Source: Prevotella sp. UBA7764
GTDB taxonomy: Bacteria; Bacteroidota; Bacteroidia; Bacteroidales; Bacteroidaceae
DNA length: 38,803 nt
Reading direction: 5' to 3'
NCBI GenBank assembly: GCA_002481295.1
Contig: DLDU01000001.1
Coordinates: 1 to 38,803, forward strand
This document shows positions 1-7,314 of the stretch, one piece after another (within the stretch, counting starts at the first letter, position 1; each line of letters starts with the position of its first letter). Under the pieces are notes generated by a model. The model was not told the DNA's origin. It ran no database searches and worked only from the letters and a program-made list of their open reading frames with translations. The translations under genes were made by a program, and so were the position numbers.

Positions 1-91
1 CGGCCTATACTGAATGCTTACAGTCTTTCCCATCAGCTGTAAATTTCCGTGCCGTAAAGTGTGATGACTGAGGATTGAGAAGTACGGCCAC

Positions 92-126
92 AAAAAAAAG
101 CCCGAAGTACGTCACGTACTTCGGAC
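92..126 (-). terminator. Rho-independent terminator after tsf
   Basis: On the minus strand a perfect 10-bp stem (CCGAAGTACG / CGTACTTCGG, plus-strand 102-111 and 115-124) with a 3-nt loop is followed by a run of eight T. It lies about 55 bp past the tsf stop and would end the ribosomal-protein transcript. The stem and T-run are directly visible. Confidence 0.92.
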
Positions 127-181
127 TTCATTAATGATAATGTATGTATAATTGAATTGCTATGGGCAATTTTACGTGGGC

Positions 182-1180
182 TTAGTCAGCAGAGAGGCTG
201 AAGCGCTTGTAGGCAACGACCTTCAGACCCTTGTCCTGCTTAGCGAGCCACTGTGCTACGCTTGCCTTGTCACCGTCGCCGAACTGGAACTCCTGATCAA
301 CGAGGCAGTTCTCTTTGAAGAACTTGTTGAGGCGGCCCTTAGCGATGTTCTGGATCATCTGCTCCTTGAGGTTACCAGCAGCCTCTGCAGCAACCTTTGT
401 GCGGATGTCCTTAGCCTTGTCAGCATCCTCCTGAGTCAGCCAGCCCTTAGCGACGTTGCTCTCGATGTGATCATCAGAGTCAACGAGGTTGGGGTTGATG
501 CCAGCCTTCTTCAGTGCGACATTGACCTGGCGCTCGACCTGCTCTTCCTTTGTCTTCTCGACAGCCACGCGAAGCTCCTCGTCGATAGTAGCCTGAGGAA
601 CAGATGCCTCGTCGAGAGCAACAGGCTTCATAGCAGCCACCTGCATGGCTACCTTGTGGCCTGCATCCTCGTTGGCAGCGGAGAGCTGAACCATGGTGCC
701 CAGTGTGTGGCGACCCATGTGGTCGTAGGTGTAGATGTTCTCGCCCTCAAGCACGTTGTAGCCGTCGAGCTCCATCTTCTCACCGACAACGCCAGAGCGA
801 CGTGTCACAGCCTCGGCAACCTTCAGACCATCAGCCAGTGTCAGCTCCTTCACCTCATCGAGGGTCTTAGCCTTAGCAGCGATGGCAGCGTCGAGGATGT
901 CCTGTGTCAGCTGGACATAGTCAGCACCGTTGGCCACGAAGTCGGTCTCGCACTTCAGTGCGATCATGGCAGCGAAGCCATTGACGTTCTTCACCAGCAC
1001 GCAGCCGTTGGATGTGGTACGGTCAGAACGCTTTGCAGCGATAGCCAGACCACGCTCGCGAACGAGCTCTACGGCCTTGTTAATATCACCATCAGCCTCG
1101 GCCAGAGCCTTCTTGCAGTCTTTCATGCCTGCACCGGTCATAGCGCGGAGCTTCTTGATGTCTTCAATTGTAACAGCCAT
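182..1180 (-). CDS. tsf: Translation elongation factor Ts
   Basis: EF-Ts, 332 aa, the nucleotide exchange factor that recycles EF-Tu in the cytoplasm. The N-terminal UBA-like region carries the family pattern around residues 10-40 (LRAMTGAGMKDCKKAL, then the VELVRERG segment), and the core has the conserved CETDFVA motif near residue 77. The length fits the longer EF-Ts found in Bacteroidetes. It is the last gene of the rplM-rpsI-rpsB-tsf run, 42 bp after rpsB, and is followed by a strong terminator. The rpsB-tsf pairing is nearly universal in bacteria. The start gives the standard MAVTIEDIKKLR opening. Nothing looks abnormal. Confidence 0.98.
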   Translation of the reverse strand: MAVTIEDIKKLRAMTGAGMKDCKKALAEADGDINKAVELVRERGLAIAAKRSDRTTSNGCVLVKNVNGFAAMIALKCETDFVANGADYVQLTQDILDAAIAAKAKTLDEVKELTLADGLKVAEAVTRRSGVVGEKMELDGYNVLEGENIYTYDHMGRHTLGTMVQLSAANEDAGHKVAMQVAAMKPVALDEASVPQATIDEELRVAVEKTKEEQVERQVNVALKKAGINPNLVDSDDHIESNVAKGWLTQEDADKAKDIRTKVAAEAAGNLKEQMIQNIAKGRLNKFFKENCLVDQEFQFGDGDKASVAQWLAKQDKGLKVVAYKRFSLSAD

Positions 1181-1222
1181 AATGGATATAAATCTATTGG
1201 TTTATGATAATGATTTGCTCAA

Positions 1223-2065
1223 TTACTCAGCAGCAGGTGCCTGCTCCTCAGCAGCAGCTTTGGCAGCGGGAGCCTCTGTTGCAGCCTCCTCGCGGCGTGC
1301 GGGACGACGGCTGTGACGCTTGCCCTCAGCAGCCTCTTCGGCCTGCTCAGCAGAAGCCTTCTCGTCAGCCTTCTCGACCTTGCGCTCTTCAAGACCCTCA
1401 GCGATAGCACCGCAGACAGCATCGAGCACTACCTCGATAGAGTCCTTAGCATCGTCGTTGGCAGGGATTACGTAGTCGATGCTGCGAGGATCGGAGTTGG
1501 TGTCAACCATTGCGAACACGGGGATGCCCAGACGGTTAGCCTCCTTGACAGCAATGTGCTCCTTCATCACGTCGATGACGAAGAGGGCAGACGGCAGACG
1601 AGTCAGGTCGGCGATAGAACCAAGGTTCTTCTCCAGCTTGGCGCGCTGACGGTTGATCTGCAGAATCTCACGCTTGGAGAGGTTAGAGAATGTACCATCG
1701 TTCATCATCTTGTCGATGTTCGTCATTTTCTTCACGGCCTTGCGGATAGTCGGGAAGTTAGTGAGCATACCGCCCGGCCAACGCTCGATGACGTAAGGCA
1801 TGTTGACAGAGGCAGCTTTTTCAGCTACGATGTCCTTAGCTTGTTTTTTAGTAGCGACGAACAAAATCTTCTTGCCGCTCTTGGCAATAGCCTTGAGTGC
1901 CTCAGCAGCCTCGTCGATCTTGGCTACAGTCTTGTTGAGGTCGATGATGTGAATGCCATTGCGCTCCATGAAGATGTAAGGAGCCATAGCTGGATTCCAC
2001 TTGCGTTTGAGGTGGCCGAAATGGCAGCCTGCCTGAAGTAACTGGTCAAATGATGTTCTTGACAT
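1223..2065 (-). CDS. rpsB: 30S ribosomal protein S2
   Basis: S2, 280 aa, a small-subunit protein bound near the head/platform. The conserved opening ([21 protein letters not shown]) and the later [20 protein letters not shown] and DTNSDP motifs are present. The last ~45 residues form a low-complexity Ala/Glu/Arg tail (residues about 230-280) beyond the canonical S2 fold. Such tails occur in Bacteroidetes S2. The gene sits 42 bp before tsf and 130 bp after rpsI. The 130-bp gap holds a 10-bp stem hairpin that could be a regulatory leader, since S2 represses its own operon in other bacteria. Confidence 0.98.
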   Translation of the reverse strand: MSRTSFDQLLQAGCHFGHLKRKWNPAMAPYIFMERNGIHIIDLNKTVAKIDEAAEALKAIAKSGKKILFVATKKQAKDIVAEKAASVNMPYVIERWPGGMLTNFPTIRKAVKKMTNIDKMMNDGTFSNLSKREILQINRQRAKLEKNLGSIADLTRLPSALFVIDVMKEHIAVKEANRLGIPVFAMVDTNSDPRSIDYVIPANDDAKDSIEVVLDAVCGAIAEGLEERKVEKADEKASAEQAEEAAEGKRHSRRPARREEAATEAPAAKAAAEEQAPAAE

Positions 2066-2122
2066 AGTCTTTGTCTTTTTAATTGTTTACTTTCTTTTTA
2101 ATTCTTGATGTTGTTCAGAATC

Positions 2123-2159
2123 AACGGTGCAGTAATCCAAGTCCGGAGTCTGCACCGTT
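2123..2159 (-). promoter_or_regulatory. Hairpin in the rpsI-rpsB spacer (possible rpsB leader)
   Basis: A perfect 10-bp inverted repeat (AACGGTGCAG at 2123-2132, CTGCACCGTT at 2150-2159) with a 17-nt loop lies in the spacer before rpsB. No T-run follows it on the minus strand, so it is unlikely to be a simple terminator. Position suggests an rpsB leader or an mRNA-processing element. The function is inferred. Confidence 0.45.
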
Positions 2160-2195
2160 TAGATGCTAAACTATGCGCTAAAAGCCAGCAGCAGA

Positions 2196-2582
2196 TTAAC
2201 GCTTGCTGAACTGGAAGTGACGGCGAGCCTTTGGCTGACCCGGTTTCTTACGCTCAACGGCACGGCTGTCACGTGTGAGGAAGCCAGCGTCCTTGAGAGC
2301 CTTCTTGTCTTCAGCGTTGATTTTCACCAGTGCGCGAGCGATGGCGAGGCGGAGAGCCTGGCTCTGGCCTGTGAAGCCACCACCGTCGAGGTTGGCTTTG
2401 ATGTCGTATTTCTCAGCGGCTTCGAGAAGCTGCAGCGGCTGCTTAACCACGTACTGCAGGATGGCCGATGGGAAGAAATCCTTGATGTCTTTCTTGTTGA
2501 TAGTGATCTTGCCGGTACCCTCAGAGAGGTAAACACGAGCTACAGCGCTCTTACGGCGACCGATTGCGTTAATAACTTCCAT
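2196..2582 (-). CDS. rpsI: 30S ribosomal protein S9
   Basis: S9, 128 aa, a 30S head protein whose C-terminal tail reaches the P-site tRNA. Family hallmarks are visible: the opening AIGRRKSAVARVYL (residues 5-18), the GGGFTGQSQALRLAIARAL segment in the middle, and the basic C-terminus ending in RRHFQFSKR. It starts 11 bp after rplM, the normal L13-S9 pair, and is co-transcribed with it. Confidence 0.98.
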   Translation of the reverse strand: MEVINAIGRRKSAVARVYLSEGTGKITINKKDIKDFFPSAILQYVVKQPLQLLEAAEKYDIKANLDGGGFTGQSQALRLAIARALVKINAEDKKALKDAGFLTRDSRAVERKKPGQPKARRHFQFSKR

Positions 2583-2593
2583 CTTACTCCTTA

Positions 2594-3055
2594 TTATTTA
2601 TACTGGTTAATGTCGATAGTCTTAGGCTGCTGAGCCTCTTTGTTGTGCTCTGCGCCATCGAAAACATAGAGGTTGTCCATCAGAGAGCGACCCAGGGGAC
2701 CCTTGGGCAGCATGCCTTTGACGGCGTGGCGGATCATCTTGTCGATGCCGTCCTTGCGCTTGCGCAGCTCGGCGGGGGTGTTGAAGCGCTGACCGCCTGG
2801 ATAGCCAGTATAGCGTGTGTAGACCTTGTCGGTCTCCTTCTTGCCGGAGAAGACGACTTTGGCAGCGTTGATGATGATGACGTTGTCACCGCAGTCTACG
2901 TGCGGAGTGAAGTTGGGTTTGTACTTTCCGCGGAGCAGCTTGGCGACCTTGGAGCACAGACGACCCACGATCTGGTCAGTGGCGTCGACAACGACCCACT
3001 CTTTCTTTGCTGTTTCCTTGTTAGCGGAAATAGTCTTGTAACTTAAAGTGTCCAT
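2594..3055 (-). CDS. rplM: 50S ribosomal protein L13
   Basis: L13, 153 aa, an early-assembly large-subunit protein. The conserved segments WVVVDATDQIVGRLCSKVA, GDNVIIINA and MLPKGPLGR are present. It is the first gene of the block and is preceded by a roughly 205-nt untranslated leader with stem-loops, consistent with autoregulation. A TAnnTTTG-type -7 box lies at 3265-3272 on the minus strand. Confidence 0.98.
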   Translation of the reverse strand: MDTLSYKTISANKETAKKEWVVVDATDQIVGRLCSKVAKLLRGKYKPNFTPHVDCGDNVIIINAAKVVFSGKKETDKVYTRYTGYPGGQRFNTPAELRKRKDGIDKMIRHAVKGMLPKGPLGRSLMDNLYVFDGAEHNKEAQQPKTIDINQYK

Positions 3056-3262
3056 TTTAAAAATTGAATTACTACTAAAAAACTTTTGATTACACTTTGT
3101 GATAACAGAGACCTCGCGGCGCCTCCAGTCTAAAAGAGACCATCCACAGCATTATCTCTGATGCCGATGAAGATTCACTAACCGTCGTGTCTCGGCCAAA
3201 TGAGACAGACTATTAACACCTCACGGCTGCGGAAGCTCTAAGATGCACTCCCACAATCGGTT
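3056..3262 (-). ncRNA. Candidate structured 5' leader of rplM-rpsI
   Basis: The minus-strand transcript from the likely start near 3259 down to the rplM ATG is about 200 nt and has no ORF. Nested stems are visible: GTCTC/GAGAC (3189-3193 with 3202-3206), enclosed by a GCCGT/ACGGT helix (3223-3227 with 3181-3185), followed by further short stems nearer the gene. I recall a published L13 leader class in Bacteroidia, which would fit, but I cannot test a covariance match here. Confidence 0.5.
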
Positions 3263-3264
3263 TG

Positions 3265-3272
3265 CAAAGTTA
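3265..3272 (-). promoter_or_regulatory. Likely -7 box for rplM operon
   Basis: TAACTTTG on the minus strand matches the Bacteroidetes -7 consensus TAnnTTTG. No clear TTG was found 20 bp upstream, so the match is partial. It lies about 210 bp from the rplM start. Confidence 0.45.
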
Positions 3273-3320
3273 CTACTTTTATTTGAGACGCTTGTCTGTG
3301 GAGCGTTCTTTTCTGCTTCT

Positions 3321-3356
3321 GTTTATTGATTATTAACACGTTTATTGATTATTAAC
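3321..3356 (+). repeat. 17-bp direct repeat pair
   Basis: GTTTATTGATTATTAAC occurs twice (3321-3337 and 3340-3356), separated by 2 bp, giving a 19-bp period. It lies about 50 bp upstream of the promoter at 3407 and about 50 bp upstream of the rplM -7 box on the other strand. It could be an operator for either. The role is unknown. Confidence 0.6.
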
Positions 3357-3406
3357 TACGGTTTTTGCGCTTCAATGGTTGCTGATGGATTATTCTCCCG
3401 AAAACG

Positions 3407-3438
3407 TTTGGAAGATATGGAATAAAAGATTAACTTTG
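3407..3438 (+). promoter_or_regulatory. Bacteroidetes-type promoter before a 54-aa ORF
   Basis: TTTG at 3407-3410, a 20-bp spacer, then TAACTTTG at 3431-3438. Both boxes and the spacing match the Bacteroidetes sigma-ABfr consensus. The ATG of the small ORF follows 24 bp after the -7 box. Confidence 0.75.
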
Positions 3439-3462
3439 CATTAAACAATAAACACTTTGATT

Positions 3463-3627
3463 ATGATAGGCTTTGTGTCAACAAGAACGCCTGTAAAAGG
3501 TAAGTTCGTAAAAGAAGTGAGGGAGGCATTGGTTCGTTGTCTCTCAGGTAATTTCAATGAGGACGAGAAAAAGAATATTGCTAAAGATCAAGCTCTCAGA
3601 CAAAGATACCATATTATATGGGGGTGA
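3463..3627 (+). CDS. Hypothetical 54-aa protein
   Basis: A short ORF starting MIGFVSTRTPVKGKF and ending RQRYHIIWG before TGA. I do not recognise the family. The peptide is charged, rich in Lys/Arg/Glu, with no membrane segment. Support is indirect: it begins just after a full-consensus promoter and lies alone in a 645-bp gap between rplM and glf. It may be a genuine small protein, a leader peptide for the glycan operon, or the stub of a decayed gene. The local sequence is AT-richer than the glycan genes, as in the DUF3791/DUF3990 insert downstream. Confidence 0.45.
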   Translation: MIGFVSTRTPVKGKFVKEVREALVRCLSGNFNEDEKKNIAKDQALRQRYHIIWG

Positions 3628-3646
3628 ATTCCCTAATCCTAATAAA

Positions 3647-3665
3647 GATACATAGCGTATGTATC
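3647..3665 (+). repeat. Hairpin between the small ORF and glf
   Basis: Perfect 8-bp stem GATACATA/TATGTATC with loop GCG. No T-run follows, so it is not a strong terminator. It lies 35 bp before the glf start. Confidence 0.45.
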
Positions 3666-3700
3666 GAGCGTTATACATATAATTAATTTTCCTATAATTC

Positions 3701-4828
3701 ATGGCTTACGATTATCTCATAGTTGGCTCCGGCCTTTTCGGTGCCACGTTCGCATATTTTGCTCATAAGCAGGGTAAGCGTTGTCTGGTCATAGACAAGC
3801 GCCCGCAACTTGGCGGCAACGTCTATTGTGAAAACATTGAAGGCATCAATGTGCATCAGTACGGTGCCCATATCTTCCATACCTCTAATAAGCAGGTATG
3901 GCAGTTCGTCAATTCCTTGGTGGAGTTTAACCGCTACACCAACTCTCCCGTAGCCAACTATCAGGGTAAGCTCTATAATCTGCCGTTCAATATGAACACG
4001 TTCTATCAGATGTGGGGCGTGACGACACCAGCTGAGGCCACGGCGAAGATCGAGAGCCAGAGGCAAGAGGCGGTAGAGAAGATGCGGGCAGACGGCGTCT
4101 CCGAGCCGCGCAACCTTGAGGAGCAGGCGTTGACGCTGATCGGACGCGACATCTATGAGCGGCTCATCAAAGGCTATACCGAGAAGCAGTGGGGACGGAA
4201 GTGTACTGATCTCCCGGCGTTTATCATCAAGCGCCTGCCCGTACGGCTTGTCTTCGACAACAACTATTTCAATGATACCTATCAGGGCATTCCTATCGGA
4301 GGCTACAATCAACTCATCAACTCTCTTTTGGACGGTGTAGAGACCAAGACGAGTGTAGACTTCTTCGACGATCGTGCCCATTGGGAAGGATTGGCGGCAA
4401 AGATTGTGTTCACAGGCGAGCTTGACCGTTTCTACGACTATAAGCTTGGACATCTGGATTTCCGTACGGTGCGCTTCGAGACCGAGGTGCTCAACGAAGC
4501 CAATCATCAAGGCAATGCTGTAGTGAACTATACCGAAGCCAGCGTGCCTTACACCCGCATCATTGAGCATAAGCACTTTGAGAGTTTCGGCCAGGCAGTC
4601 TACGACAACCCCAAAACGGTCATCAGCCGTGAGTACAGCACTGAGTGGAAACCCGGCATGGAGCCCTATTATCCTGTCAACGACGAGAAGAACAACCGAC
4701 TCGCCGAAGCTTACCGCCAATTGGCCGCACAGGAAGAGAATGTTATCTTCGGTGGTCGACTGGCCGAATATAAGTACTACGACATGGCGCCGGTCATCGA
4801 GAAGGTGATGAAGATGTTTGGCGAGTAA
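3701..4828 (+). CDS. glf: UDP-galactopyranose mutase
   Basis: FAD-dependent cytoplasmic enzyme that converts UDP-galactopyranose to UDP-galactofuranose, the Galf donor for surface glycans; 375 aa, the normal length. The N-terminal Rossmann FAD motif VGSGLFGATFAYFA (residues about 7-20), then IDKRPQLGGNVY, QYGAHIFHTSNKQVW and the PFNMNTFYQMWG segment are all typical of Glf. Near the C-terminus EWKPGMEPYYPVND and GGRLAEYKYYDMAPVI are conserved. It heads the plus-strand glycan run. A Galf-transferase-like gene lies at 8782. Confidence 0.97.
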   Translation: MAYDYLIVGSGLFGATFAYFAHKQGKRCLVIDKRPQLGGNVYCENIEGINVHQYGAHIFHTSNKQVWQFVNSLVEFNRYTNSPVANYQGKLYNLPFNMNTFYQMWGVTTPAEATAKIESQRQEAVEKMRADGVSEPRNLEEQALTLIGRDIYERLIKGYTEKQWGRKCTDLPAFIIKRLPVRLVFDNNYFNDTYQGIPIGGYNQLINSLLDGVETKTSVDFFDDRAHWEGLAAKIVFTGELDRFYDYKLGHLDFRTVRFETEVLNEANHQGNAVVNYTEASVPYTRIIEHKHFESFGQAVYDNPKTVISREYSTEWKPGMEPYYPVNDEKNNRLAEAYRQLAAQEENVIFGGRLAEYKYYDMAPVIEKVMKMFGE

Positions 4829-4860
4829 ACGGGCTACAGAAGTAGAAAGTAAAAGTAACG

Positions 4861-5088
4861 ATGATGTTGGAAGCTAATAATAATTACGACAAAGTTCATT
4901 TCGCGGTGTTAGCAATAGGAGCCACAGCAAAAGCAATGCATACGGCTCCTTCGGACATCTATCTTAGACTTAAGAAGTATAACTTGGTAAAAGAACTGTT
5001 ATTCGACTGCTATGACACTTTGCACGCTGAAAGTATAGAGGGTGTAGTTTGGAATATTACAGAAGCATTAAAGAGCAGAGAATCATGA
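4861..5088 (+). CDS. DUF3791-family small protein (first copy)
   Basis: A 75-aa protein resembling the DUF3791 family, recalled from its mid pattern IYLRLKKYNLV and the YDTLHAES motif (canonical form near YDxLHxxS). Function is not established. The family commonly sits beside DUF3990 genes, which suggests an antitoxin or partner role. Its TGA overlaps the next ATG (ATGA at 5085-5088), so the two are translationally coupled. An alternative ATG lies one codon in. The gene is AT-richer than glf and the flippase on either side, a sign of separate origin. Confidence 0.75.
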   Translation: MMLEANNNYDKVHFAVLAIGATAKAMHTAPSDIYLRLKKYNLVKELLFDCYDTLHAESIEGVVWNITEALKSRES

Positions 5089-5585
5089 GATTATACCATG
5101 GGTCATACGTAGTGGTGCAAGAACCACTTGTCTATGTTGGTCGAAGGTCATTGGATTTCGGCCCCGGCTTTTACGTGACCAAGCTAAAGGACCAAGCAGA
5201 GAAATGGGCCCGCAGAGTAAGAACTATCAGAAATGCTAATAGCGCCTATGTCAGTGCTTACGAATTCGACATCGAGACTTGGCTTAAAACCAAAGCTAAC
5301 GCTCCTCGACATCTGGTCTTAAATGCTTATGATGAACAATGGCTTGACTTTATTGTGGCAAGCAGGAAAGGTCAACAGCCATGGAAAGGATTTGATGTGA
5401 TAGAAGGAGGTGTCGCAAATGACCAAGTAATCGATACGGTAGAAGATTATTTCGCTGGTCGTATTACTATAGAGCAAGCTCTTGGACTTTTGCGTTTCGC
5501 GAAGCCGACACACCAAATGTGTATTAACTCTCAGAATATTGTAGAACAGTATCTTAAATTTACGGATGCGTTTAAAATAGAGTAA
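5085..5585 (+). CDS. DUF3990 protein, ADP-ribosyltransferase-like fold, probable toxin
   Basis: A 166-aa protein. The start at 5085 is chosen because it makes the ATGA overlap with the upstream gene and puts MRLYHGS at the N-terminus; an in-frame TTG at 5049 would add 12 residues. The pattern LYHGS (His5), LDFGPGFYVT (Tyr30), then QAEKWA is that of the H-Y-x class of ADP-ribosyltransferases. The C-terminal THQMCINSQ segment (Gln144) may supply the third catalytic residue. The GGVANDQVIDTVEDYFAG stretch is typical of DUF3990. From family knowledge an NAD-dependent modification of a protein or nucleic acid target is likely; target and toxicity are inferred. It is flanked on both sides by DUF3791 proteins. 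Confidence 0.8.
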   Translation: MRLYHGSYVVVQEPLVYVGRRSLDFGPGFYVTKLKDQAEKWARRVRTIRNANSAYVSAYEFDIETWLKTKANAPRHLVLNAYDEQWLDFIVASRKGQQPWKGFDVIEGGVANDQVIDTVEDYFAGRITIEQALGLLRFAKPTHQMCINSQNIVEQYLKFTDAFKIE

Positions 5586-5586
5586 G

Positions 5587-5787
5587 ATGCGTGATCAAGT
5601 GTTATGGCGTAAGATTGCCAGAATAATAATACTAATAAAAGATCAACTTGGTATTCCTGTGGAGAAGGCAATGGATTTGTTTTACAGATCCCATACCTTC
5701 GAGCTACTTAATAATCCTGAGACAGGTCTCCAGCTGATGAGTGATCAATATATCTTTGAGGATTTTTGCAAAGAGATGGAAGCATGA
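5587..5787 (+). CDS. DUF3791-family small protein (second copy)
   Basis: A 66-aa protein starting 1 bp after the DUF3990 stop. It has the other common DUF3791 pattern: an N-terminal helix, LGIPVEKAMDLFYRS, then LNNPETGLQLMSDQYIFEDF. It differs from the upstream copy in sequence, so the two are not a recent duplication. Together with DUF3990 they form a three-gene unit. One or both may neutralise or target the ADP-ribosyltransferase-like protein (inference). Confidence 0.8.
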   Translation: MRDQVLWRKIARIIILIKDQLGIPVEKAMDLFYRSHTFELLNNPETGLQLMSDQYIFEDFCKEMEA

Positions 5788-5821
5788 TTTATTGATTGCT
5801 TCATCGTAAAAACAGCATTCT

Positions 5822-7261
5822 ATGGCAGAGACATTAAAGGAGAAAACAGCTAAAGGACTCTTTTGGGGCGGCATGAACAACTTTGTGCAGCAGGTGGTGG
5901 GACTGGCGTTTGGCATCATACTTGGCCGTCTGCTGTCGCCGTCGGACTATGGCATGATAGCGATGATCACCATCTTCTCGCTGATTGCCAATGCTATTCA
6001 AAACAGTGGATTTGGTGCGGCGCTGACCAATCTCGACCATCCGACAGACGAAGACTACAACTCCGTGTTTTGGTTCAACGTCACGGCGAGCACGACGATG
6101 TATGTCATTCTTTTCTTCTGTGCACCGCTTATCGCCGACTTCTATCACACTCCTGCCTTGGTGCCATTGTCGCGCTACGTGTTTCTGAGCTTTGTGTTCA
6201 GTTCGTTTGCCACGGCTCCCTATGCCTATCTCTTTAAGAACTTTCAGGCCAAGCTTCAGACCAAGAGTGGCATCATCGCCGTGGTGTCGTCGAGCGTTGT
6301 GGGAGCTGTGCTGGCTTTTCTTGGCTTCGGCTATTGGGCTTTGGCCACACAGAGTCTGGTCTTTGTGGGTGTGAGTTCCGCTATGGCGTGGCACTACTCA
6401 GCCTGGCATCCCACGCTGCATATCGATTATCGTCCTGCCATGCGCATGTTTAAGTTCTCGTGCAAGATACTTGCTACGACCATCGTCACGCAAATTAATA
6501 ATAATGTGTTGAACATTCTCCTTGGTCACTACTTTTCCGCTCACGACACGGGCAACTATAATCAAGCTTACCAATGGGATTCGAAGTGCTTCAATCTTGT
6601 GCAGGGCATGGTCAACCAAGTGGCTCAGCCAGTGCTTGTAGATCTTCGTAGCAACCAGGGACGTCAGTTACAGGCCTTGCGCAAGCTGATGCGTTTCACC
6701 TCGTTCATCGCTTTCCCGTTGTTGCTGGGCTTCGGTCTTGTGGCTCGCGAGTTCATCGTTTTGGCCATCACAGCCAAGTGGTTGCCCTCTGCCGAACTGC
6801 TTCAGCTGCTTGTCATCAGTGGAGCTACCTTCCCGTTGGTGTCGTTGCTTTCCAGTCTTGTCATCAGTGAAGGACGTTCAGGACTTTATTTTTGGATTAC
6901 AGCTTCACTGGGAGTTGTGGAGATCGGTTTGATGTTGTTGCTCTATCCTTATGGCATTCGCACGATGGTCATCGCTTATGTCTTGGTCAACATCGTGTGG
7001 CTGTTTGTCTGGCATTTCTTTGTCAACCGTATGGTGGGCTATTCCTTGTGGCAGTTTCTCAAGGACACCATGCCCTTTGCGCTGGCAGCTTTAGGCGTGA
7101 TGGTGGCCACTCATCTTCTCACAAGTGCCATCAGCAATCTGTGGCTTCTGCTGTTCTCCCGTATCATCATCGCCGTATTGCTCTACTACGCCGTCATGCG
7201 TGTGGCGCGTGTGAAGATCTTACAGGAGTGTGTCAACTTTATATTTAAGAAAAAGCGTTGA
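5822..7261 (+). CDS. Wzx-like polysaccharide flippase (MOP superfamily)
   Basis: A 479-aa integral inner-membrane protein with about 12-14 hydrophobic segments across its length. It begins with the typical KTAKGLFWGGMNNFVQQVVGLAFGIILGRLLSPSDYGMIAM, as in WzxC/RfbX-type lipopolysaccharide exporters, which flip undecaprenyl-PP-linked repeat units to the periplasm. It follows the DUF3791/3990 unit by 34 bp and is the only recognisable Wzx in the window. No classical Wzy polymerase was recognised. Its last codons lie inside a 23-bp tandem duplication that also builds the next terminator. Confidence 0.9.
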   Translation: MAETLKEKTAKGLFWGGMNNFVQQVVGLAFGIILGRLLSPSDYGMIAMITIFSLIANAIQNSGFGAALTNLDHPTDEDYNSVFWFNVTASTTMYVILFFCAPLIADFYHTPALVPLSRYVFLSFVFSSFATAPYAYLFKNFQAKLQTKSGIIAVVSSSVVGAVLAFLGFGYWALATQSLVFVGVSSAMAWHYSAWHPTLHIDYRPAMRMFKFSCKILATTIVTQINNNVLNILLGHYFSAHDTGNYNQAYQWDSKCFNLVQGMVNQVAQPVLVDLRSNQGRQLQALRKLMRFTSFIAFPLLLGFGLVAREFIVLAITAKWLPSAELLQLLVISGATFPLVSLLSSLVISEGRSGLYFWITASLGVVEIGLMLLLYPYGIRTMVIAYVLVNIVWLFVWHFFVNRMVGYSLWQFLKDTMPFALAALGVMVATHLLTSAISNLWLLLFSRIIIAVLLYYAVMRVARVKILQECVNFIFKKKR

Positions 7262-7288
7262 CGGGATTTAAGAAAAAGCGCTGACGGG
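7243..7288 (+). repeat. 23-bp tandem duplication spanning the flippase stop codon
   Basis: Copies at 7243-7265 and 7266-7288 differ at one base (GCGTTGACGGG versus GCGCTGACGGG). The first copy encodes the last residues and stop of the flippase. The T-to-C change in the second copy makes it pair perfectly with CCGTCAGCGC at 7296-7305. Confidence 0.8.
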
Positions 7289-7305
7289 TAGTGTGCCGTC
7301 AGCGC
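7272..7305 (-). terminator. Terminator for the minus-strand DUF6080 gene
   Basis: A 10-bp perfect stem (GCGCTGACGG at 7278-7287, CCGTCAGCGC at 7296-7305) with an 8-nt loop is followed on the minus strand by TTTTTCTT. It lies 10 bp past the stop of the gene at 7315-8673. On the plus strand it could also slow flippase read-through but lacks a T-run. Confidence 0.85.
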
Positions 7306-7314
7306 CTGTTGTGC

